Source of the DNA: Centropus unirufus
Lineage: Eukaryota; Chordata; Aves; Cuculiformes; Centropidae
Direction of reading: 5' to 3'
DNA: 64,000 bases
NCBI GenBank assembly: GCA_013397695.1
Contig: VYZI01000169.1
Coordinates: forward strand, 1,090,688-1,154,687
Below, piece after piece: positions 34,312-46,255 of this stretch; position 1 is the first letter of the stretch; the number at the start of each line of letters is the position of its first letter. Below the pieces are notes generated by a model. That model made no database searches. It saw nothing but the letters and a program-made list of their open reading frames with translations, and was not told the origin of the DNA. Both the position numbers and the translations under genes were made by a program.

Positions 34312-37300
34312 TAACAATAGAGTAATAGTAATAGAACAGTAAAAGAGAGTTGTAAGATGGTGTGAAGTAGCTGAAAACCAGCTATCAAATGCGGCAAAGT
34401 CGCCACAATGCTGCTTCCTTGAAGACTGAAGTAGTCAAGACCCATCAAAAAGCAGAGTTAGGGTGGTCTGGGCCTGTGCTACAAACCCCAGCAGGAATGG
34501 GGTGGGAATGGGGTGGGAGCTGTGAGCCTCGCTCTCACCCACACACAAATGCACTCAGTACTTTGTGAAGATGCTCCTCTGCCCCTCTCCGCATGGGAAA
34601 ACGAGCTTTCCAGCCAGACATAAATGACTGCAAACTCCAGCTCATGATTCAGGGGGTTGCATTTTTAGTGGCGCACTGTTTGGGTCATTTTGGCAACAAG
34701 TCTGAGTAAAAAGGACTTGAAGTGGGCGGTGAAGGAGTAAACAACCTGAATTCACTGTATTGAACGTTTTTGGAAGTCCTGAAAAACGTTTTCACATCAG
34801 AGATTGTTTTAAAAAACGTCCTGGGAATGCTGAACTTGAAGAAACAAAGAAAAAAACAGCAAAACCCAGCCCCCTGGACAAGAGTGGAGCTGTAAAAGCT
34901 ACTCGTGCTTGCTCCCACCTCGTGAAATAAGGCAGGGAGCGGTAACCCAAGGGGATCATGATCCTCTCTCCCAGACGATCCCAGATTTTTCAGGTTGCCT
35001 CAAAGTCTGCCCTTCCAGTACAGTCGCTGATTTGTGGCGTTGGGCTTTTTATAGTTGTGCTTATCCCAGCATTTAAGGTATTTTCAGACTTTCATACACT
35101 TTAATTTGTTACATTTGGAAGGAGATGCTGGGTTTAGCACATAAAAAGGGTATTTTCCTTGGAGAGGTGACGTCCGATTCACTGAGGAGGAACTTGTGAC
35201 CGTGGCGAACTGCCCATCCCACAGGTAGAGCAAAGCACAGCAATGCCCATGGGGCAGCAGACCCACCAAAAGGCCCACATGGAGAAGGAATACCTGGGAC
35301 CTTCTGCAGAGCTGAGCTCTTCACTGCCAAAAAGCCCTCATCTGCCTGGTCCCACCAGGCTGGGAAGGGTTTCCAGCCAGGTTCAGACAAGCTCACCACT
35401 CCACTGGATCTCATCTGTTCCTTGTGGAGCTGTGCAAAGTGGAGGAGGAATTCCAGAGATGATCTTGCAGGATATGTCTAGGGAAAGATCAAGTTCAGAG
35501 CTGAGAAGCTGCCCTCAGCCAAGGACAGGTACTGACTGATGGCAGGAGAGCTGCTTGGTGTCCTGCACCCATTCCTGGAGGATCTGGCACCCACAGGCAC
35601 TGGAATGTGGAGTTTGCAGAAAATGTAATAAACTATTTTTGAAATATTTTTTTTTAAACTATTTTTGAAAGTCTTTGACTTTCTGCTGTTTTGCATTGAT
35701 TGTGCAGCAGCTCAGACCCTGGACGAGGGAACGGTGGTGGAATGGCTCTCTGAACCATCCTGTTAGCCCTAATGTTGTCTCAGATGGAATCATTCCATCT
35801 GCTCCTTTGGAGCAACAGACCTAGTTCAGAGCAACCAGTCCCAAGTGAATCCAGGAGGTGAGGGAACGCCGTTTCAGCCACTCTGCCGTGGAGTGTCATC
35901 TGCGGTGGTGCCACTTCTCTGCTGAGAGAGTTGCCATAGGAGGTTCAACTGTGGGAAGATCTTTCACTGCATGGGAAGATCCCAAACTCGGGCAAGGAGC
36001 AGAATTCCTTGCACCGTTCTGTGCTTCGGTGCATTCACCCCTCACTTGTTTAGGCATTTCATGGGATACCTGAAGTAGGAGAGTAGTTGCTCTTGGCTCC
36101 CTCTGTAGTGGAGGAATGCAGGTGAACACCTCCAGGGATTAATTAAGATCTTAAGCAGTAATTAAGGTCTTAGGCAGTGCCCACTGGAGATGCATACATC
36201 TCGCCACTTACTCTGGAGGGAGCCTGAGGTGACCACCAGCTTGTGAAATGTCGGTGAGGTGGTTGAATCTTGGCTTGGGACTCACTCATGTACCCTTCTG
36301 AGTTGTGTGTCATCATGAAAAAGAGATTACGAGATTGTGCTGTGCATATTTTTCCTCCTTTCCAGCTTACTGTGTCGTTCTCCTACTCAGGTGGATCCCA
36401 GCAAACATCCCAATGAATCCCTACACCAGAGAGCAAGGCTTTCCCATGCTCTCGCAAGGGTTGTCCTACAATGACCTTTTTTCCCCTGGGTTGAAGAAGA
36501 CTGCACGTTAGGGTGTGCAAGCCAGCTCTGAGGAGGCCCTTTGCATGTGTCTCATCAGCCTTCATAGTCGTGCTGCAGGAACTTGGCCACCAGCAGAGAA
36601 GACAGCCCAGGGCTTCCTGGACAGACTGGTGGAACTTCTGCAAGGTGACCAAGGTGACACCTTCAGCCTGAACTGGAGTTCAAGTTGGGCCGCCTACAGG
36701 ATGGAATGGATGAGAGCTGTGAGGTGTCAGGGTGGTCCTGAGCTCTAGGGCACCACCAGCATCTATCCCAAGGAGTCAGCAGAAGTGTCTGAATCTTCTG
36801 GAGATGATTCTTGCAGAATCCGTTTAGCCAAGTTTGCTTGCTTGGAGACCTGAGGCTGTGTAAGTCAGCAAGATCAGATTTCAACATCCCTCTGCTGCAC
36901 CTGGCTCCTGCTCACCTGAGCTCCTGGTCACCAGCAGCTGGAACATCTGGCAACCGATAGGAAGAGCTGGATGTGCAAAGCGCAATGATCTGGTGGTAGC
37001 TGGGCTGCCTGGAGGGGGACAGTCCCACCAGCATCGTGCTGAGCAGTTGCTCCTATCAATGTTGTAAGTGCCCAGCACACGAACAGCTGTGGTCGTGCTC
37101 CTTGAAGGGAGCTTCGGTGTTAGACTTCTTGTTGGGTGAAGCAGCCTGCAGAGATCCAGAGCCAGTCAGGGGTTTGCTTCTTGCCTCCTGGATCTCCAGA
37201 ATTCAACCGTGAGCTCTTCTCAGGAGACCCTGCCCTACCTGCCTCGGAGCAGCTTGCGAGGAAAACCATCCCACCTTTCTTGTCAAGCATTGGTTATCGT

Positions 37301-38617
37301 GCTTGGCGACAGAGGTTGGGAAAACAAGCAAACAGGAGAACCTACCTTTAAAGTGGGACAGGGGGTGGTGGCTCTTGAGAAATGATCTTTCAGAAGATTA
37401 GGAGGCTCCTGCATGAAAATGCAGCCTTCCCTGTAATCCCATTAAAGTGCAATGCACCTCAGGCCAAAAACCCAGTCTGAGCAGCTATTTTTAGGAAGCT
37501 GTTGGTTTGGGAAGGTCTCAGAGGAATTCCTTTGCTCTCTGTCCCATCTGAAAAACAAAACTCTGGGTCCAGACTCCAGTTCTGTACAAGCACAGGGGTC
37601 AAAATAAGTCATTTTCTGTTCCTTGATCTGCATTTTCCAGCTAGAAAACAAGTCAATAAATACAAATAAGTATGAGGCGGTTGATATTCATGGAAATATC
37701 ATCCGAAGATCTTGTGGAAGATCAGCCCATGGTAACACAAGGATTTGGGATGAGGATTTGGATGAGGAGCTTGCTGAATAAGCACCGAGCAAGAGGCTGC
37801 TTCTACCTCTGGTGGAACTTGTCCACTCTCAGTTAAAAGGTTTTGGGGACAGGACTGGGAGCCCTTCAGCCCACTTGATATTAGCAAAAGCTCTGCTACT
37901 GGTTAGAAGTAACGTGAAATCTTGAAGGCGAGTCTTCACAAAGAGGTTTTCCTCAAGGAGGAGCTGGTTCCTGCGTCATATCAGGGGCCACAGGACTGTC
38001 CCACCCTGGATCCCTTTGGCAAGAGGAGAAATAGGAAATGTTTCACATGGGTGAACTTGCCTGCACTTTTTTCCATCTGTCCGCAAAGTGTTAGCTGGTG
38101 CTTCTCGTATCATTTGGGATGAAAAGTTCTCCTTGACATTTAATTATTATCAGAATTAGTCATTAAGACTGTTGTCATCACAAGGAGTTTTCCACTGATG
38201 GAGTAGGGCTGGACCTTGGAGCCAGCGCTAGGTCAGTCGTAGGAAGGAGGTTGTGTTTGGCACGTAGCACATCATGAATATTGTGTGAGGAACAGTTGTA
38301 ATGAGGAAATGTGTCAGTCCTCAAACTTCTTTTAGGCTCCTTTCAGAGGATTTGTTGACCTTACAGGAGTGGCCAAGAGTTCATCTTTATTGAAGGACTA
38401 GAGATGGACCTAGGATCCAGGCCTTAGGCTTGCTGAGCTATTACAAAAGTACTCTACTCACGATTTGAAAATCCCAAATTCAGGAAAAGCACTGGCCTTC
38501 AAAGGAATGCTAAAAAATTTTGTTTTTTTCCCAAATCTTCCACATTTCCAAAAATACGTACTGGTGTGTGACTTCTCCCCGTAGAATTTGGTGTTATAGT
38601 ATTGGTAGCACATAACA
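34312..38617. other. 4.3 kb unclassified, no CR1
   Basis: No gene or known repeat was recognised. There are two minor local repeats. A 15-base direct repeat, AAACTATTTTTGAAA, occurs near 35630 and 35657. A 19-bp tandem pair at 36140-36177 (TAATTAAGATCTTAAGCAG, then TAATTAAGGTCTTAGGCAG) contains the palindrome TTAAGATCTTAA. The stretch at about 36250-37100 reads differently from the CR1-rich flanks and could be an old unclassified mobile element, but I cannot support that. Confidence 0.45.
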
Positions 38618-38846
38618 AGGCCCTGGATGAGGGGGAATGGCTTTAAATGGGAAGGGGGAAGATTTAGATGAGACATTTGGAAGAAATTCTTCACGCTGAG
38701 GGTGGGGAGGCCCTGGTCCAGGTTGCCCAGAGCAGTGGTGGCTGCCCCATCCCTGGAGGTGTTCAGGACCAGGTTGGATGGGGCTGGGGCTGGAACTGGC
38801 TGGGCTTTGAGGTCCTTTCCGACCCAAACCATTCCATGATCCTGTG
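38618..38846 (+). mobile_element. CR1 LINE 3'-end fragment with internal deletion
   Basis: Plus-strand major-subfamily CR1 from CCCTGGATGAGGGGGAATGG to AACCATTCCATGATCCTGTG. The block between GGTTGGATGGGGCT and GGGGCTGGAACTGGCTGGGC is deleted (roughly 45 bases compared with the other copies). Confidence 0.95.
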
Positions 38847-39065
38847 CTCTCTGCTTAGCTCAGCGGGCTGGTCACATCACTGACCTGTGCTGATGGGTTT
38901 GGTGCTGCAGACCCTTGTGTCTTGCTGTGGTTGCTGCTTCGTACCCAGGGCTGGAGGCTCCTGCTAAGCTTGCAGAGGGCTTTGCACAGGGGCACCATGC
39001 TCTGCCCATGCAATCACCCCTCTTCCACACTGACCGGACCCTGAGGAGCCTCCAGCCCTGGAGAC

Positions 39066-39194
39066 GATGCTCCATGTCAAGGCAAGCATCCAGCATGGCC
39101 CATTGGGAGATGCCCCATGCCAAGGCAAGCTTCCAGCATGGCCCATTGGGAGATGCTCCATGCCAAGGCAAGCTTCCAGCATGGCCCTTTGGGA
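39066..39194. repeat. 43-bp tandem repeat, three units
   Basis: Units start at 39066, 39109 and 39152. Each reads GATGC(T/C)CCATG(T/C)CAAGGCAAGC followed by (A/T)TCCAGCATGGCCC(A/T)TTGGGA. The units differ by only a few substitutions, so the expansion is recent. Confidence 0.96.
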
Positions 39195-39866
39195 ATCGGG
39201 TGCTCCCAGCTCCCCCCGCCCTGTCTCGATCTCTTTCCGCTGCCCCAGGCGCTGACTTTCCCGACTGAGATACCAGAGATGGATTATCTCCTGGCTGTTT
39301 CCAGACTGCTGTTTGTTTGGAGAAATCATATTGGAGATAAGATGTTAAACTACAGATAATTAAGTTTCCTTGATAGGAGTGTAATTCAGAATTGAGCTTT
39401 AAGTAGCCTGCTTTGAATGATGCCTTCCATGCCTGTCCCTGGCTTTGCTTCGGGTCTCTGCTGGAGGAGACAAGGGGGAGAGCCCTGCATTGTTGACATT
39501 TGCTCTACAAAAACATTTCCAGCTCTTCTTAAGGCGTTTTTTTTTTTCAGAGAAAGAAACCAGTTCAACCACTTCCCCATGAATGTTACATTCCTTAGGG
39601 CCGAGGAGCAGACTGGACCGCTGGGCTGATTCATTCCTTTGCCTTTCCCGTGTTAACACCTCCTCGGCTCCCGCCAGGGAAGTTTGGGTCATTCCACCTC
39701 AAACAGAGGGCAGATTGAACCTCGAGGAGACCCTCCCTAACAATGTGCAAAGCCTTTACACATGGAGGTAAAAGAAAATAGGAAAGCGTCCAAAACCCGA
39801 GGGCCCTGCTGTCCATTGTGGCAGCTGGGAAATGCAGTGAACTCCTGAACCAGCACCAGTTGCTGT

Positions 39867-40020
39867 GGGGTTTGCTCTGGGGTTTGCTCTGGGGTTTGCT
39901 CTAGGGTTTGCTCTGGGGTTTGCTCTGGGGTTTGCTCTAGGGTTTGCTCTAGGGTTTGCTCTGGGGTTTGCTTTGGGGTTTGCTTTGGGGTTTGCTCTAG
40001 GGTTTACTCTGGGGTTCTCT
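39867..40020. repeat. 12-bp G-rich tandem repeat (GGGGTTTGCTCT)n
   Basis: Twelve full units of GGGGTTTGCTCT start at 39867 and recur every 12 bases, with a partial unit at 40011. AGGG replaces GGGG in the units at 39903, 39939, 39951 and 39999. CTTT replaces CTCT in the units at 39963 and 39975. Each unit supplies a run of at least three G on the plus strand, so intramolecular G-quadruplexes with loops of about 8-9 bases are possible. Both strands stay open in frame, because 12 is a multiple of three and no stop codon arises. Confidence 0.98.
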
Positions 40021-40771
40021 TTACTCTGTTGCTCCAGCAATAAAGGCTCTGTCACACCAGCCCCTCCGTCACCTGCTCTGGGAGAACGTGGAGGTGTTTG
40101 TGAGCTCAGGGAGGTGCTGGCACTTCGGGACCTGCTCCTTCCCTGTCCAGGATGTGCCATGTCCTAAGGGAGACACAGACTGGGGGAAACCAAGAAGTGA
40201 GGAGTTCAAAACAGAGAGGTGGGGGCGACCAAGCAGTAGCAATTACTCCCCCCAAATCTGCCGGAAAACCAAGCTGTCTCAGGCTGATCTGAGCTTTCTG
40301 AACATCTGAAGTTTTCTGGTTTGAATCATCTCTCTGGAGCTGGGGAAGAGGCAGCTGAAGAGTGGGTGACTTTAAACCCACGGTGAATCAACACGGCGGC
40401 CTCCGGCATTCCCTGCGGAGCAGCTCTGCGTGGTGAAGGCCTGACCTTCACTCACAGGAGCCTGAGACCAGGGCAAAGGACTTGCCATCTCTCTAACCTT
40501 GGTGCCCATGTGGGGCTGGCGTCAGCCCCGAGGAGGCTGCCAGGAGCCTCTGAACACCCCAGGGCTGATGCTGACAGCCCGCAAACATCGTGTGCTTAGA
40601 GGGGCCGTGGGTCAGGGAAATGCTTCTTGGAGCAGACGTTGCCCCATGTTCTCTTTTCTGCCTCCGTTTCAGGCTGATTATGGAAAGATTTGATGGAGAA
40701 GAGGCCAAATAGCACTTAGAGACTTTGTTTTACTGTCAGGCAGGAGCTTTCTCTTCGTTATCATTTAAAAA

Positions 40772-40790
40772 GTGTGTGTGTGTGTGTGCG
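40772..40790 (+). repeat. GT dinucleotide microsatellite
   Basis: About eight GT units followed by GCGC. This is an ordinary dinucleotide microsatellite, likely polymorphic. Confidence 0.9.
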
Positions 40791-40933
40791 CAAGGACTGT
40801 GTGAGGTGATGGGCTGTGCTGGGGAGCTTTGAAATCCGAGCGGGCTCCTCCAGGCTATGTTTACACTACAGCATAATTTGTGTGTGTGAAAGAGCCTCTA
40901 CTTCTATTTCAGCAACATTACAAGGATGGAAGT

Positions 40934-41007
40934 AATACCCTGTGACAGGCTCTCCCCCCTGTTCCCCGGGAATACCCTCTGACAGGCTCTCCCCCTGCTC
41001 CCCAGGA
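40934..41007. repeat. 37-bp tandem duplication
   Basis: Two adjacent copies begin AATACCCTGTGACAGGCTCT (40934) and AATACCCTCTGACAGGCTCT (40971). Each continues into CCCCC-TG(T/C)TCCCC. They differ by a few substitutions and one base of length. Confidence 0.9.
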
Positions 41008-41249
41008 CTCGGTGCTGCGGGGTTTCTTCAAGTGAGAGTCCTGCCTAAGCCCCATGGCCAAGCGTGTCCCGAGCAGATGAGGAGACCATCCAAAAAAAAG
41101 CTGTTTCTTCCCCAAACACACACAACCCCCCTGTTGTGGTCGTTGTCTTCCAGAGCCTTGGGTCACTGAGGGCTCCAGATCCCTTCCTGCTTCTTTCTCT
41201 CCCAAGATTGTCATTGTGTCACTTGGCCACACCATCGCATGGATCTGGA

Positions 41250-41783
41250 TGTGGAGCTGTTGGAGCGGGTCCAGCGGGTCCATGGAGATGATGTGAGGGC
41301 TGGAGCACCTCTGCTATGAGGACAGGCTGAGAGAGTTGGGGTTGTTCAGCCTGGAGAAGAAAAGGTTCCGTGAAGACCTTGGAGCAGCTCTTGGCTGTTG
41401 AGGTTGTTCAGGAAGGGACTGCTCTGGGGAGATCTTAGAGCAGCTTCCAGGGCTCCAGGGGGCTCCAGGGAAGCTGGGCAGGGGCTCTTGATCAGGGATT
41501 GCAGAGAGAGCATGAGGGGGAAGGGTTTTCAGCTGAAAGAGGGGAGATTGAGATGAGATTTTAGGAAGAAAAGTTTTGCTGTGAGGGTGGGGAGGCCCTG
41601 GCCCAGGTTTCCCAGAGCAGTGGTGGCTGCTTCGTCCCTGGAGGTGTTCAAGGCCAGGTTGGATGGGGCTTGGAGCCCTTTGATGCTATGGGAGGTGTCC
41701 CTGCCCATGGCAGGGGTTGGAACTGGCTGGACTTTGATGTCCCTTCCAACCCAAACCATTCCATGATTCTGTGATTCGATGAT
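41250..41783 (+). mobile_element. CR1 LINE, longest copy in the window
   Basis: Plus-strand CR1 of about 530 bases. It starts in the GGAGCTGTTGGAGCGGGTCC block near the end of the reverse-transcriptase region, then GGGCTGGAGCACCTCTGCTA, AGAGAGTTGGGGTTGTTCAG and the usual 3' untranslated blocks. It ends ATTCCATGATTCTGTGATTC at about 41758-41777, with one more degenerate octamer. Unlike other copies it has two GA(C/T)CTT(G/A)GAGCAGCT(C/T) blocks (near 41376 and 41432), suggesting an internal duplication. Only the extreme 3' part of the element is present, so no functional reverse transcriptase is encoded. Confidence 0.95.
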
Positions 41784-43950
41784 CAACAGACATTGGGGAT
41801 CTCGGGGCAGGAACATCACAGAGAATCTCAGCACCTGCTGCTTCCCTGAAAGATCTTAGCAGGGGGAAGAGAGTTTACATGATATCAATGATTGATTATC
41901 TCAAGCAGAGCTTTATAGGGGTATAAAGCAATTTTTACACTGCCAAACCTGATGCATCAGTTGTGAGATGGAAGCTCTGTAACAGTGGACGAGAGACCTG
42001 CAAACGCAGGCACCACCATCCTGACACCACCACTGCCCGTGGCTCCAAACCAGAGCTATCTGAGAAGCCCTGCCTCCTCCACCCCACAAAAAGAGTGTGA
42101 TTAAAGGTGTGCTTAAATAAATTTTAAATTAATTCCTTGGAATTATTTGAACTCATTTGAAAAAAATCACTGTGGTGAGAGCTCCAAATCCCATTGAAAT
42201 TTTATCCTTGAGAGAAAAAGAACAGAAATTCGATGGATGTCATCACAGATTTGAGCTCTGCAAACTATTGGATACCGGGAAGGGATTTGGGCACCACAGT
42301 GATGGGCAATGGTGTGAAAACTTGGGGTGGTCGGACAGCTCGAGCTCCTTTTGAACCTGGGTGAAGAAGTAGGAGTCAGCTCACATCCAGGAGTGCCTTG
42401 CCGTTCTTCTTCCATTTACAGTAATGGACTTGAGGGCTTCCAAGTGTCTTGTGCTATTGATTGGAGATTTTAATGAGCTTTAAATTACCAAAGGGACTTT
42501 TGGGTCAGGTGCTTTCGGTAGAGGAATCGTTCACTGGAACTGGGGTTCAAAAGCTGCTCCTGAAGCCACGCAAGCAGGACTCCTCCATCTCCAGCTGCCA
42601 AGAGCCTGAGTGCCCTTGCCTTGCCCTACTTATCTGAAGAGGCTGTCAGCATGTTCTATAACGAGTGGAAACCACTTTAGAGCTGGAGCCAGACACCGAG
42701 GTGCCGGGGTCCACATTTCATTTCTGTGCATGGGAAAGTTGGGAAGGAGATAGGGCCTCAGAGCCTTCTCACAGCAACATTCTTCTGCCTATCTCGTTCT
42801 CAGCCCCGAGCTGGCATGGCTGAAGGTTGGCACAGGCCCTGCTGGTTGTAGATTAGGGTTTTTGTCTAGGAAAGAGACCGACGGCCGTGAAAAAAGGCCA
42901 CAAATGGTTAAGCTGTAATGGTTTTTAGTGCAATCTGAGAATGTTGATTGTGTTTGGAGAGGATTTAAACCCCACTGTGGGAAACGCGTCCCAGCGCACC
43001 TAAGAACCTCAAATCTTGCAAAGCTTCAGCTCTGGGGGTGTCTGAAATCCCCCCCGTTAACAGAACCGTTCAGTGTAACAGCATCCAAGGAACAGACTGG
43101 GGAGTTGTTCTACATCGGTTCCTTTCCCCCTGTCTAATTAAGTTGCTCATTTAGAAATGGCACTAACAAAGCTTGATTTGGCTGCGGTTTGTAGTCTCTA
43201 CCTCTTGCAAGCTCTAACAATGCTATCCACACGGGGTTATTCTGATGGTCTCCACTCTCAGTCCCTGCCTCCCCTTGCGTGCTCCATGCAAACAGGTGGT
43301 GGAAGGTGCTGGTCCTGCCTGGCTTCTGCCTGGCTTCCCGGCCACCACTCAGCAGTGAAGCTGTTCTCGACCTCGAGGTCTCTGTCTCAGTACTGGAAAC
43401 CCGGCTGAGGAGGGATGCGAGGAGGGGACCAGCAGCCTCACAGATGTTCGTGCGGGGTGGTGGTTGCGGGGTGCTGCTACGTGGAGGTTGGCTCCTTTGT
43501 AGGTAGCCCAGTCCCGCTGTGAGCTCTGAGATTTCCCTTCTCTCATGAAGCTGAGTGTGCAGAGCTCCCTGAGAGCCACATGAAGCCAACCACCTCCTGC
43601 TGCCCCAAGGAGCAAGCGGAGAGGTGAAGGTGCCAGCTTTATGGCAGGGCCATGGCCCCAGGCTGAGCGCTGGGACAGTCCTCATGTCCTCTTGTCTCCA
43701 CGCCCCGAGGTTCCCATGGAAGCCAAGGGCGGTTTGTCATTGAGGACACAACAAACGGCCTTGGTGCAGGGGCTCAGCACAACACGTTATGCGGCCACTT
43801 GAAGTTACCAAGATGTGTGCTCAGAGCGGCCGTTGACCGCCTGCCCGGCATCAAAGAATCAGAAATGCAGCAGCATTGGCATCCTAACTATGCCTTCTGG
43901 ATTCATGTCTAGGATAAACCCATCTTTAGGTCTTAATCCTGGGACATAGT
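41784..43950. other. Non-coding, nothing recognised
   Basis: About 2.2 kb. There is an AT-rich patch at 42095-42170 (TTAAATAAATTTTAAATTAA and following). A 183-codon reverse frame (43134-43685) has no recognisable domain. Confidence 0.5.
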
Positions 43951-44065
43951 TCATAGAATGATGGAATGGTTTGGGTTGGAAGGGACCTTAAAGCCCATCC
44001 AGCTCCAGCCCCCTTGCTGTGGGCAGGGCCACCTCCCACCAGCCCAAGCTGCTCAAGGCCCCAAG
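43951..44065 (-). mobile_element. CR1 LINE 3'-end fragment, short
   Basis: Reverse-strand CR1 starting TCATAGAATGATGGAATGGT, then TTTGGGTTGGAAGGGACCTT and GGGCCACCTCCCACCAGCCC. Similarity fades after GCTGCTCAAGGCCCC near 44062. It is a short copy related to the major subfamily. Confidence 0.93.
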
Positions 44066-46255
44066 TGATGCTCAGGTTCTTCCTCCATGTCCTTAAACCT
44101 TTCCTTTCATTGTGGCCTCGGGCAAGTCAATTCTATCTGCTTTGGATTCCCAGGGAAGCAGGACCTTCCCTGCTTCAGGAGGTGCTGTGGAGGTGAGGAC
44201 AGCTGAGGAGATGCACGGGTGCAAAGAGGCCCACAAGGTCTTACCTAAAGATGGAATAAAAGAGCTTAGAGCCAGGAACGCTTTGCAAGTGTGGGAGTTT
44301 GGAGTCTCTTTGTCAGGCAAAGCGATATTATGTTAAGGGAAGGAGAATGTTTTCCTAGGGACAGGTTATGCTCCTTAAGAAACACTTGAGTTATTATTAC
44401 TTTACACAGACTCCTGGCTGGGGAAAAAACAGAGTTTAAAACCAGCCAGAACTGTTAAAATTTATGATATCAAAATATATTCTGTCCAAATATTTATACC
44501 ATAAACCAGCAGCATTAACTGTCCCCTCTCACTGCTCCTGGGAAAGGAGGGAGCGTGATCCGAGATGCCTGATGTGCAAATTCCTTCATTTATCGCCCGT
44601 TTATTGCCTGACACAGCACCAAAAAGTGGCTTTGCTGTTGGAATGAAGAGATCTGAAGGGATTCCTGTTGTGGAACGGTGCTTCAGTGGCTGAAAGGGGT
44701 GTTTTCCAAGTGACATATTTCCAGAGGCACCTACACGCATACTTGGCGTCCCGGCCCGCATGCCAGCACATGTTGTTACCCTGCAATTACTCCTCAGGAG
44801 TTGAGCAAGCAGCTTCGGCTCCCACCAAACTGCCTGGCCACAGAAAGGGACCTGGGGGTTTGGGGCGTGAAAACAGGAGGCTGAAATATGTACGTGCTGA
44901 GCCTCGGAGGCTTTGATCTTTGTGGCTTTGCCTTGCCTTTGATGTAAAGTCGTGCAAAGTTTGTGCAAAGCTGTGTATAAGACCAGATATTGAGCCTCGA
45001 TAGCAGCTTCCAGTGCATCCCTGCAAGTGTCCTCTCCACACGTCCTGTCCTACACCAATCCATTAGAAGGCCCCGGGGATATGGCTGTTATTGTAGAGCC
45101 CTCCCATGTGGCCCTTGTCTGCCCAATTTGGTTGGAGCTGCCGTGACAGAGGGACAGGCACCTCACACCCTGCACCTTGGGCATGCAGGTCACTATTTCC
45201 CTCCCTCCAATCCCCAGTTCCCAGCACCCCCAGCACCAGCGAGGAGCTCTTTCCCCAGAGTTCACTCTGGGGAAAGCAACCTGCTCTGCAATCCTTCGTA
45301 AGAATGAACTGTTCTGCTTCCTGGAATTATGACTCTGTCTTATCACTGATCTATTAATCACCTCTGCTTCCGGATGGAAGCAGCAGATGGACAGGAGCTC
45401 ATTACACACACGATTGAGGACACGGGGTTGCAGTGTCACCTTCTTTCACTGTTTCGCACAGGTTTGGGTCTAACATAGGGATTGGTAATAACTGGATTTA
45501 TTTGACCGTGAATGCCTGCAACAAAAGGCATCTCGGAGCTTGTTTATCTTGGCAAGGACAGGCTGGGATGTACAACGCACCTCTAGTTTTTGTCACAAGT
45601 TGAAAACCAGCCTGGAAACAGTGATGGGTGGAGGTGGCGGTGAAACGCTTCCCAGGGTAAGAACCCTCGGTGGGGAGCGGGTGTTGCGCTGGACCTGAAT
45701 CCAACAGAGGTGCTGGAGCGGGAGCCTGGGCTGTGTTCCCAAGCCTCTGCCAAGCCCAGCTCTGGAGATTCCTTTAGAAGTTGAGCACATGCGTATTCTT
45801 TTACGCCTTAAGAGGGGAATTCTTGTTCTGTGCCTCCCTTTTGCATTGTTGGGGTTCATGAAGGTTTATGCTCCTCTCTGTGACTGTGAAGACAGAAAAT
45901 GACTTCTGAAACAAATGAAAACTGAGATTCTGGTAGATTCACGGGTCTCCCAGGACCTCGGCCTTACAGAAAACATCAGCTGTGAGGATAGGTTTATAAG
46001 AGTTGGCAATGGCAAGGATCTCATGTCCAAAGCTTCGTGCGAGTGAAAGACCGGATTTTCATTTGTCTGAAAATTATATGGTGTGATAAGGAGACAAAGC
46101 ACATGGACAACACGGCCAAGGAAAAACAGCCGGCAGCTTCCAGGGTGGGGGGAAGGTCCTGTAAAAATGTGTTCCATTAAGTAGATGATACCATGGTCTT
46201 CCATGTCGATACAGGGCCTGATTCACGGCTTTCTACTTTCTGGGACATGAGCACG
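44066..46255. other. Non-coding, nothing recognised
   Basis: About 2.2 kb with no recognised gene or repeat. The longest open frame (168 codons, reverse, 44462-44968) has no recognisable domain. Confidence 0.5.

Larger units (their letters stand above)
38847..41249. other. Non-coding interval with three small tandem arrays
   Basis: No gene was recognised. The tandem repeats at 39066-39194, 39867-40020 and 40934-41007 and the GT run at 40772-40790 are listed separately. Open frames across the arrays translate into simple repeats and are not genes. Confidence 0.5.

Noticed and set aside
36250..37100. Possible decayed retroviral or LTR element
   Set aside because: The texture differs from the flanks, but I found no paired long terminal repeats, primer-binding site, or recognisable gag or pol motifs.
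39756..40167. Open frames encoding GFAL or ANPR repeats across the 12-bp array
   Set aside because: By-products of a 12-bp tandem repeat. There are no splice sites, no flanking coding signal, and the frame is open on both strands.
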